Shown: positions 1 through 11,699 of the stretch, piece by piece
Position numbering within the stretch: the stretch's first letter is position 1
Layout: each line of letters starts with the position of its first letter
Source: Pegea sp. RAD2-039
Taxonomy: Eukaryota > Chordata > Thaliacea > Salpida > Salpidae
Direction of reading: 5' to 3'
Length of the DNA: 64,000 nucleotides
Assembly: GCA_034620365.1 (NCBI GenBank)
Contig: JAQGEQ010000084.1
Coordinates: forward strand, 2,542,001-2,606,000
Notes under the pieces: generated by a model
Databases searched by the model: none
Seen by the model: the letters and a program-made list of their open reading frames with translations, nothing else
Told to the model about the DNA's origin: nothing
Position numbers and translations under genes: made by a program

Positions 1-860
1 TGAACACTGATCAAATAAACCACAAAAATTTACAATTTTTGAATTCTTTGAAGCATAAATAAACTCAAACATGAAGACAATGTTATCAAACAAATAAAAC
101 CTTCTCATAAAAAACTTCAAGAATAAGTTTTTCTACAATATTTATCTTGTAAACAATGATACATACATATCTGTACAAGTTTATTGTTTGTAATTTTGCT
201 AATAGTTTTTCTTTATTTTCAATTTATTTAAATAATTCACCTTTAAAAAAGTATCAACATTTATTTACAGATATAACAACATAAAACTTCTGTTGAATTA
301 TCTTTAATACTAACTTGTAATAATAAATAATAAATCACAAAATTTTCAAAATATTTTGAGACAACTTTTTAGTTTAATCGAAGTTGTTAATAAGGTTATC
401 GAGTTAAAAAAATATTTTTCGCTTTACTCAAAAATTGTAACTTTTTATTTTGTTCAAGTTTTAGATTTTTAAATAAAATGAAATTGAAAATGAAAAGTTG
501 TTTAAGTTTTAGTGCTTAAAACAAAGTAAAAAAAAAAGATTATACTCAAGATGAAAGCAGAAAAATTCACACTTATGAATAAATAATTTCAAAACTAATA
601 ATAAAAATTTATTCATTAAAAAAAGGATAAAAAAAAATTAGTAAATAATTTTCACTAGATTTTCTTTTATGGAATTTTTTTCAACAAATAAAAAAATATA
701 TTTTTTCATAAAACTTTTTGAAACTTCTAATCTGTCAGATTTTCATTTAATTTTTCAAAAGAAGCATCCATAAGTCTTCTTGTTGATATCATTTTCAACT
801 TCTATTTTTGTTATTAAGATTACAGAAGATACATAAAACCAGTTAAATTTGTAGTTTTGT
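1..860. other. AT-rich intergenic DNA, no gene seen
   Basis: Very AT-rich sequence with many poly-A and poly-T runs. No open frame of convincing length or composition and no recognisable exon, RNA or repeat was found on either strand. Confidence 0.5.
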
Positions 861-861
861 G

Positions 862-930
862 TCTCTTAGAAGTGTTGTCATAAAATTGAGTAACAAGGTC
901 CTTCTACCCAGGTTATTTATGAACTCTTTC
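862..930 (-). repeat. short copy of dispersed repeat family A
   Basis: The stretch from 'tcttagaagtgttgtcataa' through 'ccttctacccaggttattta' recurs near 6958-7010 and 31805-31855 with small changes. Only the end of the family is present here. It lies directly beside the tRNA-Val-like sequence at 943-1019, so the two may be parts of one composite short interspersed element. Orientation is taken from the neighbouring tRNA-like head and is uncertain. Confidence 0.55.
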
Positions 931-942
931 TCGTTGCAAATA

Positions 943-1019
943 TATGTCCGCCTGGGATCGAAGCCAGGACCTCCCGTATGTTAGGTGGGCGTGATAACTG
1001 CTAACAACAGAGATGGACA
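943..1019 (-). pseudogene. tRNA-Val(AAC)-like pseudogene or SINE head
   Basis: Read on the minus strand the sequence has the order of a tRNA-Val: a D-arm-like TAGCAGTTATCAC, an anticodon loop CTAACAT (anticodon AAC), a variable GAGGTC and a T-arm around TTCGATC. It is not a working tRNA. The 5' acceptor strand does not pair with the 3' strand CGGACAT, the anticodon stem has two mismatches that fit CpG decay, and the T-arm is out of register. It is either a decayed gene or the tRNA-derived head of a SINE whose body is the adjacent repeat. Confidence 0.6.
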
Positions 1020-1020
1020 T

Positions 1021-1900
1021 CTGTTGATGACATGATCATTTAAGATCTTGAGATGAATTTATGATAAACAGTTTGGGAATTTTTCATTTATATTTTTTTA
1101 TTTAATTCGTGAAGCAGCGGTTTCGAGATCTTGTAATTGATCCATTTTTATCTTTCAAATTTATCTTTAATTTCAAATTCTAAACTTTCTTTTTTCGAAA
1201 ATTTTTTAAAATCCTGAAATAATTTTTCATTTTTAGCTGATGTTCGAGACTTAAATTTTTAAGGTATTTTCAGATAGAAAAAATCAATAATAAATACGAA
1301 AAGTTCTTAGAATTGAAGACGAAGATACTTTATCATCGAAGCTAGACTGCAAGAACTATCCTCTAAACGTTTAGAAGTAGCTACTTAATAAATCATAAGA
1401 GTCAGACTTGATGTACAGCAGAAATGATTTATCTCTCAATATATTAAAGATTTATCTGTTGAGTTTTCATAAACTTTTAAATTAAAATAAGATCCTTAAG
1501 TTTGAAAAATTTATCAGCGAGTCGTTGTTATTGATCTAGAATCAATTTAATTTTTAAATTTACAAGAAAATATGTATTTTGCGATAAATTGTTTAAACTT
1601 CAAGATCTCGATTTAATGATCTTGTATATTGAGACTTTAAACTATCCTGAGTTTTATTTTTATCAACAATGTTCCTAACTAACGCAGTTAGAAAATGAGA
1701 TGAAGATGTCATAAAAGCAAACACTTTAGCTATTAATTAATAATTTAGAAACTCTTACATCAACTACTTATGTTAAACATGCATAGACAAATTTCATAAA
1801 GTCAAATATTCGTAGATGTTTAAATATTTATTAATATAAATTCTTAATAGACTTTTTAATATAATTAATACAATTTTTTAAAAGTTCTTAATTGAAATTA
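1021..1900. other. AT-rich intergenic DNA, no gene seen
   Basis: No coding exon, RNA gene or repeat could be supported on either strand. Confidence 0.45.
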
Positions 1901-1902
1901 TA

Positions 1903-2036
1903 ACCAGTATAAAAATAAATAATCAAATTAAAAAATATTAATTAATAAATTAATAGATCATTACCAGTATAAAAACAAATTATCAAATTAAGAAAATTAT
2001 TAATTAATAAATTAATAAGTCATTATCAGTATAAAG
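1903..2036. repeat. tandem duplication, about 60-bp unit
   Basis: Two adjacent copies of a roughly 60-62 bp AT-rich unit beginning 'accagtataaaaa' start at 1903 and 1963. A third partial start follows near 2025 ('atcagtataaa'). The copies differ at a few positions. Confidence 0.8.
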
Positions 2037-2039
2037 ATA

Positions 2040-5000
2040 GATTATTTTTAGAATATAAAAACCAAAACATTTGAAAATGTAAAACTATAAATGTTTATTC
2101 TTAAAGTTTTTGTCTTTTGTGAAATTTTATAAAGCAATTAATTTGACGATTTTATTTTTTTTCATTTTAGAATATGACAAATTTATAAGCAGTGAAAAAG
2201 TCAAAGAATGAATTGTCTATTAACTTTTGTTGAAGCGATAAATAATACTTGGGTGTCATTTCCATACAATAAAGAGAAAGTGAGTTTTTATAAATATGAA
2301 ACTTCCTATATTAACAAATGTGAGTTAGTGAGCTAGCATTAAGCCTTCAACATGCTAATTAAATTGTTAAAATCTTGGCGCAGTTACAATTGAAAGTAGA
2401 AATATCAATGTTTTATTTTAATAAATTATTCATGTTAATGTTGATATTCAAAACAAATGTTTTATCTAAAACTTTTTTATAAGTTATACAATCAATAAAC
2501 GTTTATCAACCCAAGTAAAAACAGATTAAAAGAAGTTAGAAAAATGAATAACATTTTTTATCTACTCTTATATTAAAAGTTATCAATAAAGAAGATGTAT
2601 TTTTGTTGTAAAATTTTTGGAGTGACATGATTATAGTAAAATAACAAAATGTGAAAACGAAATCTTCTACTTTGTTATCTTTGCAAGTAATAAAAATCTT
2701 CTTAACATAACAAAGTATGTAGAATTTTTTATAAATTTTGGTTAATATCAATTACAAGACTCACAAAACATAAAATTAAAAAAGAATCCACATAATAATT
2801 GCTTATACCAAATAATTATATATGATTTTTAAAATGTTCACTTTTGACACGTAAGCAGATACCATTAAAATAATTCAATAAAAATTTAATATCTTTCTAA
2901 AATTATTAGTCTTCAGTTAAAATAATTTAAATCTACAGACAGGTCAAAACATGAGAAGATGAATTAGTTGAAAATTTTTCAATAAAGTTTTTAGAATATT
3001 TTCTAACATCAAATATAAGTTACGATTGAAGTTTTCTGATGCTTCAAAACGTTTAAAATTCTTTAAATAAAAACTGAAATTTAGTTATTTACTAAAAACT
3101 GTTTTTCATGCTGCTACAGAAAGCTTGTCAAGCCTTCATGTTAACAACTGTCATTTAATTTACAAAAATGTTTTTTTTGTTATACCCAAATATTCAGTGA
3201 ATTATTATTGAATCATCGTTTAATACTATAAACACTAAATATACTAATCTTATAGCCTTTGTTATCCAGTAATAAATTTAAAAGAATAAATCTTGAAAAA
3301 TATTAATAACCAACTTGGATACAAACTTATTAGTTGTTAATATTAATCAGTTCATTACGCATATTATTCAGATATAATTTATATTAGAAAATGTCTCTGA
3401 ATAAAGAACGATATCAAAAAGTGTTAATTAACAAGTTGGTGACATTTTAGTATTTTTATTAAGTAAAGAATTACAAAGTTTTATAACTGTTTGAATATAA
3501 AATGTCTGAAAATGTGGTAAAAATTAGTCTAATTTTTATAATTTTTTTTTCAGCTTGAATAACCTAGTAATCTAACTTTAAAAGTTTATTGGTGTTTAAA
3601 ATAATCACTTTCTCTAAGACCTGGTAAGCTTCCTCAATAAAGAAATGAATTAAGAAGTGTATCAACAAAATTAACAAGTATACACTACTAAGTAGTGATT
3701 AGATTAGATTGAAAACTTCAGTTGTTTACAAACTCAATATTTATAAGATTTAAACAATTATTCGATGGCAATTTTCATCAGCAATTTTCATTATTTTCTA
3801 TAATCTTTATAATCCAATGTTCCAATTTGCATGCTTGAAACACTAAAAGTTTTATTCTTGTTCAATATTGAACTTTAAATTGATTAAAAAAGTAATTAAA
3901 TTAATATTCACGACATCTGATATTATCGACGACATTAGATATACAGCAGTTGTTAAATTATAATTAACTTGTTTAGATGCACACAGACTGTTAATATAAC
4001 GATTCTTATCTAATCTATCATTATAATGTTTCTTGCTAATCAAGATAAAATTTTCTAAAATGATAATTAGTTCGACTTTTGTTGAAGTTTAATCAAAGTT
4101 TTTTCTTCGCTTACAGCAGTTTATGTATCAAAGACAAAAGTAAAAACTGGTCACTAAAAGTCGCTAGAGAGGTAATAAAACTCGTTGGCATCTAAAGTAG
4201 TCGAAATGTGACCGTCACTAATGCATTTAGGAAGGGTGTTGAGATGAAACTAATTTGTAGAAGACGTTATTCAATCATAATATTGGTAGTTGAGACTAAG
4301 TATAAACAGATCATTCATTACTCATCAACTGAGACACCACTGTAGGAGTGTTCACTGAAATTAAACTCTTTAAAATCGACACAGCAACCATCTGTTAGAG
4401 TTTAGAAAGAAATATTTTTTAATCATTTCAAAACGTAACAACTGTTGTAATGTTTGGCTGTTACTGGCCATAACAAGCTATTTTATTTCTTAAAGATAAA
4501 ACAAAGTATTTTAAGAATAAAAATAAAAAAATGACTTAATGTAAGATATTTTCATCTACAATTTATTTTTGACTTTATTTTAGTGATACTTCAGAATAAA
4601 GATACAAACTTTGATATTTCAAATAGTTTTATCCACTGATAGGAGGTGTTTAAGATTTTTGTTCATTTATTTAATATTTAGTTACTTTTGTACTTAATTC
4701 AAAGTAGGAATATTGGTTTTTAAGAAACAACAATTTAATTTCTTACAAAAGATCTAATAATCGATTTAGCAGCGACCATCTGAACAATTTTCAAACAAAT
4801 CAAATCTTTAAATCTTGAAAAATTAAACATTTCTATTGGTTTTTTTGTTCAAGAAATTATTTGAAACTAAACTAAAAACTTCTTATCAAATATTTATTTT
4901 CATTTTCATTAGTTAAAAAAGACTGAATTACTTGTAATGCAGTCACACTAAATTTCAGTTCTTAGTATTTCTTTTTCCATTCTCTACCGAAGCAAGGATA

Positions 5001-5700
5001 GTATTTGTTATAATTTTATTGAAATTGAATCAAAATGAAAAATTGTGTTAATTTAAATAAAAAAAATTTCAGATAAAAATCTAAAAATGTTTTGAAAATT
5101 TTTACAACAATTCTTAAATAATAAATTGAAAACTTATTCAAATAATATTCATATATAATATTAAAATAGATTAGATGTTAGCATCAAATTATACAATTTT
5201 AAGTTTCAAATGAATTATCTCTAATTGTATAATAATAAATTTGAAATAACAAAGATAATTAGAAAATTTCTTTATTAGGCTATCTTGATAATGGGAAGAA
5301 GTTAAAAAGTTAATGAATAAAACTTTGTTTGAAATTCTGAAAACTGTGAAAAGAGAACCAGAAGAAATTGTAATAGGGTATGCACAGCAAACAAGCATTT
5401 ATTGCGATTAAAAAGAAGTGAATTGCGTTTTTAAGAGTCAAAAATCTTTTGAAGATAATTCTATTCATAAATCTGTTCAACTTGTTGACGAAAAAATATT
5501 AATTTTAGTTGTAAACTAAATTCTATTAAAAAATTATCCAATTTATAAATTACATTTTAGGCAAAACTCTGATAGCTTATGACGTCACAATCTAATTCAA
5601 ACATTTTTAATTGTTCTCAAGTTCGTCGAGGTCTGAAATTATACATAAATAGCCAAGTTTTTAATGTTTATTCGGCTCTCCCATCTTTAAATCTCTGAAA
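2040..5700. other. AT-rich intergenic DNA, no gene seen
   Basis: Short open frames here (for example 2536-2751, 3852-4043 and 5189-5398 on the minus strand) have the composition of translated AT-rich noise and no recognisable domain. A slightly less AT-rich stretch at about 4120-4390 could be conserved non-coding DNA, but nothing specific was recognised. Confidence 0.45.
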
Positions 5701-6640
5701 ACTTCAAGCCCACCACCTGGAACCTCTAATATGCCTTAGCATGCCCTGAAAGTTTGGCATGCCATGATAGGCATAAGTAATATGTTCCAGTGGTGGGAGG
5801 TCTGAACTTGTCAGTCCCAGTCAGTTCTTGTCAGTCCTAGTCAGTTCTATTTAGTCTTATTTTTTCCATTATTCACTCGACTGATGAAGCTTTATTGCTT
5901 TTGAGAATGAAAGTTTTGGAACTTCAAAAACTTTGATGCTTTTCGAAATTAAGCGAAAAATGAAAGTTTTGGGAACTTCAGCAATCAAAGCCAGCTGTTC
6001 TCGACTGATTCCGTTGCTAAGGAGGTTTAGGCCTTCCTTAAAGCAAATGATGATGTCGAAAATCCAGCTGGCCTATATTGCAAGGAGTGATACAAAAATA
6101 GCTTCTGGGGAACTCAATACTATAAAATGGGAACTAGAAAGCCAGGAGACGTACAAAGTGGTCTCTGGCAAAAAAGTTCCCAGATAGTTTTAGAGTGGTA
6201 CCAGTAGCGAAGATTGGGATAGTCTGTATCCAGAAGAGATACAGAAACGGAACTAAACAATTGTAAGCAATAAAGATTTGAGAAGTACAAGAAACAAAAT
6301 ATCTCAAGCGACAAAGCTTCTTTAGAAGTGATGAAAATGCGACAAAAGTCTGAGATTGCATGAATTTCTCCATGAAAAGCGCCTGAAATATTTTTACTTT
6401 AGATAAAAAAAAAACCCATAGATTAGTTTTAATAAAATGAAATAACACAAGTTTTGTTGTGGTCTTTGATTGCTAAATTAAAATGTAATAATAAATACTT
6501 GTCGAAAATATTCATTTATTCAACTTAATAATCAAAGTTTGAAAAATGGTGTTGTGTTGCCTGGCAACTGTACTAATTGAAATAGTTTTGTAATAAACCA
6601 ACGAACGCAGATTTTTGAAACAAATAGGTAACTGGACAAA
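5700..6640. other. unassigned region with moderate-GC patches
   Basis: This is less AT-rich than its surroundings. It contains a short imperfect direct repeat of CAGTCC/CAGTTC type at about 5807-5850 and two copies of 'tgaaagttttgg' 52 bp apart (5908 and 5960). An 84-codon plus-strand frame at 5933-6187 shows no recognisable domain. The region may be old transposon sequence, but I could not place it in a family. Confidence 0.35.
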
Positions 6641-6654
6641 GTTGTTTGGTCTTC

Positions 6655-7015
6655 TCATTAGTTGTAGGCCTGCTTCGACAGAAAACAAATTCTACAAAAG
6701 GTTCGAGGCAACCTTGCTGGTTACTTATGAAATGGCTTCAGCCGAGAACGGCCTTGCTGTAAGCCAGGGCAAGAATTGTGGGGATCCAGTTGTTGCCCAT
6801 GCAGCAGGATTCCACTCTTCACGCCAACTAGGTATACGGCAGAACAGAAGGACTGATGCAGCTACATCCAGCTGGCGTTGTAGAACGACACTGAGTAAAG
6901 TGACAAACTGCCTACGGGGCTCCAACTCTGGCTTTAAATTCGGATTATCGCTTCTCCTAGAAGTGTTGTCATAAAAAAGACACATAGGGCCTTTCACCCG
7001 GGTTATTTATGGACT
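6655..7015. repeat. dispersed repeat family A, longest copy
   Basis: About 360 bp of comparatively GC-rich sequence. The segment from 'ggatccagttgttgcccatg' to 'ttcacccgggttatttatgg' is closely similar to 31620-31862. Its end also matches 862-930, and its 'taggcctgcttcga' start resembles 'aggcctacttcggccg' at 36649. Plus-strand (6615-6974) and minus-strand (6725-6997) open frames run through it, but the second copy is not consistently open in either, so I do not call a gene. It may be the 3' part of a non-autonomous or non-LTR element. Confidence 0.65.
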
Positions 7016-7932
7016 TTTCCTTCTTACAATAATAAATATTATTATTATAAATAATTAAAATAATAACCAACAAACATTTACAACTTTTTAAAAATAACAA
7101 GTTGATGCAGCCTTGATGACGTCATAATTGTCATTTGGTTAAGACAACATTATCTACGACCATGAATTAACTAAGTCCAGAAATAAAATAAACTCGAACT
7201 TGGGTTAAACTGACCTTGAAACATTTTTCTTCAATACTTAATTATAATACAGTAATCACAACCAGCATGAACTTTCTCTAATTGTTGTAATATATTTACT
7301 TATTTTTTCAATCAGTTTTGAAGCTTCGAGTCTAACAAGCTCCTAACCTTTTGTATTCGAATCAGTTTGACTACAAAATGTAAAGAAACCATTTTAGAGG
7401 TTTTATTAAACTTATCTTTTTAATACCACAGACAAAAAAAGCTTCAACACAATTACAAGAAAAATTAACAAAAATTCCAGATGAAATAAGTTCTCAACAA
7501 TCTTCGAAAGCAAATAGAAGTTTGAAGAGTTTTCTAGTTTTATGTGAATAATAAAAGATTTTGATTGAGAGATTGTGGGTCTTTTTTGAAGACAAGTTCT
7601 TAAAGCTCCCTACTTTGTAAAAAGTAATAATTAAAATATCATTGATAAAATCATTAGACATAAAAGCAATATTTATTAAATAAATAGTAGTGGTAGACTA
7701 ATTGAATTTAAATTTATTAGAATGTAAAACTCTGGGAATGTAAAACTCGACAAACAAACCAAAAAAAGTGTAAAAAAGTTAAAAAAAAACATCAAAGTTA
7801 TTTGAAGATTGGCTTGATTAAAAAAAATCAAACTGAACAAGATTCTACTTCTTCATAAAATTCAAATAAGTATGAAGGTAGTTTGAAAGATGAATCAAGA
7901 AAAGTAGCTACGTCACAAACGCTTGAAGGCAG
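7016..7932. other. 3' flank of the CENPJ gene, no further gene seen
   Basis: AT-rich sequence containing one TGACGTCA near 7116. A minus-strand AATAAA candidate near 7675 could serve the CENPJ gene. No other gene is supported. Confidence 0.4.
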
Positions 7933-10668
7933 CTAGTCGATTTCAGATGTAGATGTTGGTAACATGGCATCTACAACCACGCGACCACTAGGATCTTTGA
8001 CCCTCAATCTACCAGAAGAGTATTTAGTTTCTTGTCTACCATCAGAAAACACTGTTTTACACGTGCCGTCTGGATACTCGCGTCTTTTGAAGTCACTAGT
8101 GTGGATTTCTCGCTGCCCATTTGAAAAGTTGATTAGTTTATCTCCGTTGGGTAACAGCCGCATGCAAGTACCATCCGGTAAACTGGTTTCTTCTGAACCA
8201 TCCGGTTTTATCAGTTTACTCGAACCATCAGCAAATGTGATGTGTTTTGATCCGTCAGTAAAATGTCTTTCAATCTGTTGGTTTTCAAACTCAATTCTTT
8301 GAACCCCATCAGGTTGTGTTGTTCTTCGTGTCCCTGATGCTTTATAAAAGTATGTCTCAGAGCCATCTGGGAGTTTAGTGCGAACATCACCGTTAGAGAA
8401 GATCACTTGAGTTGTAAGTCCATCTGCTGATACTATTTTACGCGTATCATTGAAATACGTCACTTCCGTTGCGCCATCACTAAGGACGCGTTCTTCTTTC
8501 TTGTCACGTGACACGCAAGTTGGTTGGGCTTCGTCGGAAGCATTTGGCGAAAAACCGGAAGTGGAATTGTGGTTAGATGAAGTAACCGGAAGTTGAGATG
8601 ACGTAGATGAATCAATCAGATTGTTCAGTTCTCGCCACATTCGATTCGATTGTTTCACTTGGCGACGTTGTTCCAACTTCTCGCTCTCAGAAACTTTCAT
8701 CTCTAACGAAATCACTTGCTTCTTCAAATCGCGATTTTCTGACGTCATCACTTCGAGTTGTGATCGTATTCGATTAGTGATCGCGCTCAGTCGCTGTTCC
8801 TTCTTCTTTGCTTCCGCTTTCACTTCAGCTAGCTCGTTCCGTAGTTCCTGGATCAGATCCTTGTCGGATTTGGTGGGCAGCTCTTTCTTCACTGTCGTCA
8901 CGTGATCCTCAAACATCTTTCGCTCTTTCTTTAACTTTAATCGTTCGCTCTTCTTCCACTTCTCGATTTCTTGCATCTCTCGCTTCTTCATCTCTTCCAG
9001 CTCTTCCGTTTGACTCTGCAACGCCTTCAAGTGGCGTTCTACTTCATCTTTCGAGTCTTTTAAAGCAGCAGTCTCGCTTTGGAAGACTTTAATTTCTTTC
9101 TGAAGCTCTTCTAACTTATTCTTCAAGATCAGTCCACAATCGACGGATGGCTGGTCAGGATCAGCGTAGTGTTGGGGCTGAAAGATCTTTGGTTGATGGA
9201 CAGGAGGATTGTGGGCTCGACTTTTATGGACAGGAAGTTTTTGGAGTTGATGCTTTTGAATTGGAGGTTTTTGAATCGGAGGTTTTTGGGCCAGGGCAAC
9301 TTCTTTTTTTGCTGCAGGTTTGAGAGATGGAAAGAGACTTAACATCAATTTGTTTCGGGGTTCTTCTTCTTCTTCTGGGACACAACGAAGAGCTGGAACT
9401 TCATCTAGATCGATGATTTGTTCGGATTCATTGAAGTATTTGTTGCAATATTTCTCAATTTGTTCGAAGGTTTCATTTGAGGTTTGGTTTGGATCTGCAG
9501 CAGTTTTTAACATTCCTTCTATCTCAGTGGCTTCCAAAACAACTGTAGAGTCTCTGCTTATATCAGACCAAGCTTGCTCATCATCAAAAACTCGTCCAAC
9601 GTCATTTACAACATCATCAATATTCTCATCTGTGTCTGAATTTACATCATCTTTATAATCATCAATATTCTCATCTGTGTCTGGTTTTACATCTTTATAA
9701 TCATCAATATTCTCATCTGTGTCTGGTTTTACATCTTTATAATCATCAATATTCTCATCTGTGTCTGGATTTACATCTGTAAAATCTTTAGGTAGATCTT
9801 TACAAGCCAGAGACCTTTGTATGATAGACGGTTGTTCACTTCTAATGAGTTTCAGCTTTGATATGATCTGTCTATTAGCCAATCTAGCAACCTTTCTCAT
9901 AGGAACACATCTTTTTACTTCAGATGGTGACTTATTTGTTTCTTCTTTCTTATTTGATTTGATATTAAAAGGTAGATGTTGATCAGAAATTTCTTGAGTT
10001 TCAATTTTGTGTCCAACTTTTTGAGTTTTGACAGGTTTGATGGGCTTTTTTGGAGGACCATTAAACCTTGCAGTACCCTGACCTTTTCTTAAAAACTTCT
10101 TTGGAAAAACAGAAGAGTTTTGAGTGACTGGAGGAGCTTTATTTGCTTCTTTGGCCAGCTGTTCTTCTAACATATCTTCAAAACTTTTAATTTTTATCAT
10201 ATTTACAACTGGAATATCATCTAAGTTAAAATTAGGAGAAGATGATTTTTCAAAACTATTTTCAACTTCACAACTAAATTGAGTGTCATCATCAACATCA
10301 TCTTCTTCTGAGCTTGTGATTACAGAGTCTTCAGATTGTTGAGATGTATTTAAGTCCTCGTTTTCTTCTTGTGAATGTTCTGATATACTTTCTAGTTGTT
10401 CATCTTTATCTTCCAACTGAATCTTGTCATTAAAATCTGATTTTGTTAAAACTTTATTTATAAATATGCTTTTTTCAGATAATAAGGTTGGTTTGAAACT
10501 ATGAAAGCTAAGGAGATCTTGTTGTTGTCTTTTTAATTCTTCTTGTTGCCTCATCTTCAATTCTTTAACTTCTTGTAGCTTTTTTAATACACTTTGTGAC
10601 ATCTTGGTGCCTTCACCATTACCAAAAAAACTTTGATATTCTCTCTTAAACTCCAAACCACAATCCAT
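7933..10668 (-). CDS. CENPJ: CENPJ/CPAP/SAS-4 centriole assembly protein
   Basis: Structural centriole protein of the CPAP/SAS-4 family, which binds tubulin and sets centriole length. One open frame of 911 codons. In order: an N-terminal glutamine/lysine-rich helix (about residues 25-52); an acidic stretch; a FEDMLEEQL helix followed by FLRKGQGTARF (about 160-205), which matches the microtubule-binding segment of vertebrate CPAP; acidic tandem repeats (about 300-360); a W-S-D-I motif and an LFPSLKP motif (about 445), both present in vertebrate CPAP; a long charged coiled coil (about 515-690); and a C-terminal TCP10/T10 domain (about 735-905) with repeated PDG/G-box beta units ending in RVKDPSG. 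Vertebrate CENPJ is about 1340 residues, so this is a short form. No intron is needed, unlike neighbouring genes. The start at 10668 is the first ATG of the frame. Confidence 0.95.
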   Translation of the reverse strand: MDCGLEFKREYQSFFGNGEGTKMSQSVLKKLQEVKELKMRQQEELKRQQQDLLSFHSFKPTLLSEKSIFINKVLTKSDFNDKIQLEDKDEQLESISEHSQEENEDLNTSQQSEDSVITSSEEDDVDDDTQFSCEVENSFEKSSSPNFNLDDIPVVNMIKIKSFEDMLEEQLAKEANKAPPVTQNSSVFPKKFLRKGQGTARFNGPPKKPIKPVKTQKVGHKIETQEISDQHLPFNIKSNKKEETNKSPSEVKRCVPMRKVARLANRQIISKLKLIRSEQPSIIQRSLACKDLPKDFTDVNPDTDENIDDYKDVKPDTDENIDDYKDVKPDTDENIDDYKDDVNSDTDENIDDVVNDVGRVFDDEQAWSDISRDSTVVLEATEIEGMLKTAADPNQTSNETFEQIEKYCNKYFNESEQIIDLDEVPALRCVPEEEEEPRNKLMLSLFPSLKPAAKKEVALAQKPPIQKPPIQKHQLQKLPVHKSRAHNPPVHQPKIFQPQHYADPDQPSVDCGLILKNKLEELQKEIKVFQSETAALKDSKDEVERHLKALQSQTEELEEMKKREMQEIEKWKKSERLKLKKERKMFEDHVTTVKKELPTKSDKDLIQELRNELAEVKAEAKKKEQRLSAITNRIRSQLEVMTSENRDLKKQVISLEMKVSESEKLEQRRQVKQSNRMWRELNNLIDSSTSSQLPVTSSNHNSTSGFSPNASDEAQPTCVSRDKKEERVLSDGATEVTYFNDTRKIVSADGLTTQVIFSNGDVRTKLPDGSETYFYKASGTRRTTQPDGVQRIEFENQQIERHFTDGSKHITFADGSSKLIKPDGSEETSLPDGTCMRLLPNGDKLINFSNGQREIHTSDFKRREYPDGTCKTVFSDGRQETKYSSGRLRVKDPSGRVVVDAMLPTSTSEID
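9612..9779 (-). repeat. 42-bp coding tandem repeat in CENPJ
   Basis: Three to four in-frame copies of a 42-45 bp unit encode DVKPDTDENIDDYK-type acidic repeats. The two middle copies are identical over the unit. The outer ones vary (VNPDTDENIDDYK, VNSDTDENIDDVV). Unit length is a multiple of three, so copy-number change keeps the frame. Confidence 0.9.
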
Positions 10669-11690
10669 TAAGCATTAAAACAATACAATTTATTAAAATT
10701 AAAATCTATAAATAAAAAGTTTAACTGAAGCAATTATTCCAACAAATTACATTGTTCTAAGAACTTTGATTTTCAGATTTATATTTTATATATATTTCTT
10801 ATTTTACTAAAATATTATCTACTAATCTTTATATATAGCAATAAAGTTGTTTTTTGTATAAAATCTTTTTATAGATTATTTTATAAAATAAAAACATATA
10901 TTCTTAAATTATAAATAGAATAAAAGCTGAAAAAACGTTTTATTGCTGCTTATAAAATATATTTTTAATTCATAGAATTATCTGTGTAATAACAATAAAA
11001 TATAGAACAAAACTTTATCTCATTACAAAAACTAGAAAAATTATAACTGAATAAAAATTTAATTAATAAAAACTGAATAACTTCTTGTTGTTTAAAAATT
11101 CTATACATAAAATAATTATGTTGGAACTAATGTTAGCTTGCTCTTGCTTATAAAAACTTGATCATACTTATTAACTCAATAAAAATTTCATCAAATTTAA
11201 TAAAATGATAAAAAAGCAGTTTTTGATGAATCACTTATGGTTAAAAAAAATGTTTGATATAAAACGGTTTTCACGGTTTAATTGTTGTTACTTTTTAAAT
11301 AAAAATATATTTGAACAAACCTCGCAATTAAAAATGGGCGAAATTGCCAAACATTATGTTAAAAAGTAGGTTTTTTCCTCTCAAGTCAAAATATACCAAA
11401 AAGTAGAACTAAATAAAAAATTCATAAATTTTGGTAGCTAAATAAAAGAAATGCTGTTTATTTTAAGTTTATTTCAAAACTTGAATAGAAAGTTTTAAAA
11501 AAAGTTTTTGCTGAATGATTGTCCACTTATTAACCAGAATATATTAGATTATTTTCTAAACTCTTGGCTTGCATAAGAGCCTTTTGTCAAAATTCTACCC
11601 ATTAGATAAAAGTTCTTTAACAGTTTTTGCAGTTTATTTTTCATTTGGTGTTAATTCATTGCTATTTATACTTTAGTTTATTTGTTTCTC
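10669..11690. other. AT-rich intergenic DNA upstream of CENPJ
   Basis: About 1 kb of AT-rich sequence without a supported exon. It should include the CENPJ promoter on the minus strand, but I recognise no specific promoter element. Confidence 0.4.
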
Positions 11691-11699
11691 AGAAATTAG

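Noticed and set aside
943..1019. Functional tRNA-Val gene
   Set aside because: Acceptor and anticodon stems do not pair and the T-arm is shifted.
6615..6997. Protein-coding gene from the overlapping open frames on both strands
   Set aside because: The second copy of the same repeat at 31605-31862 is not consistently open in either frame, and no domain is recognisable.
8621..9982. Several plus-strand open frames of 73-112 codons
   Set aside because: They are antisense shadows of the CENPJ coding sequence.
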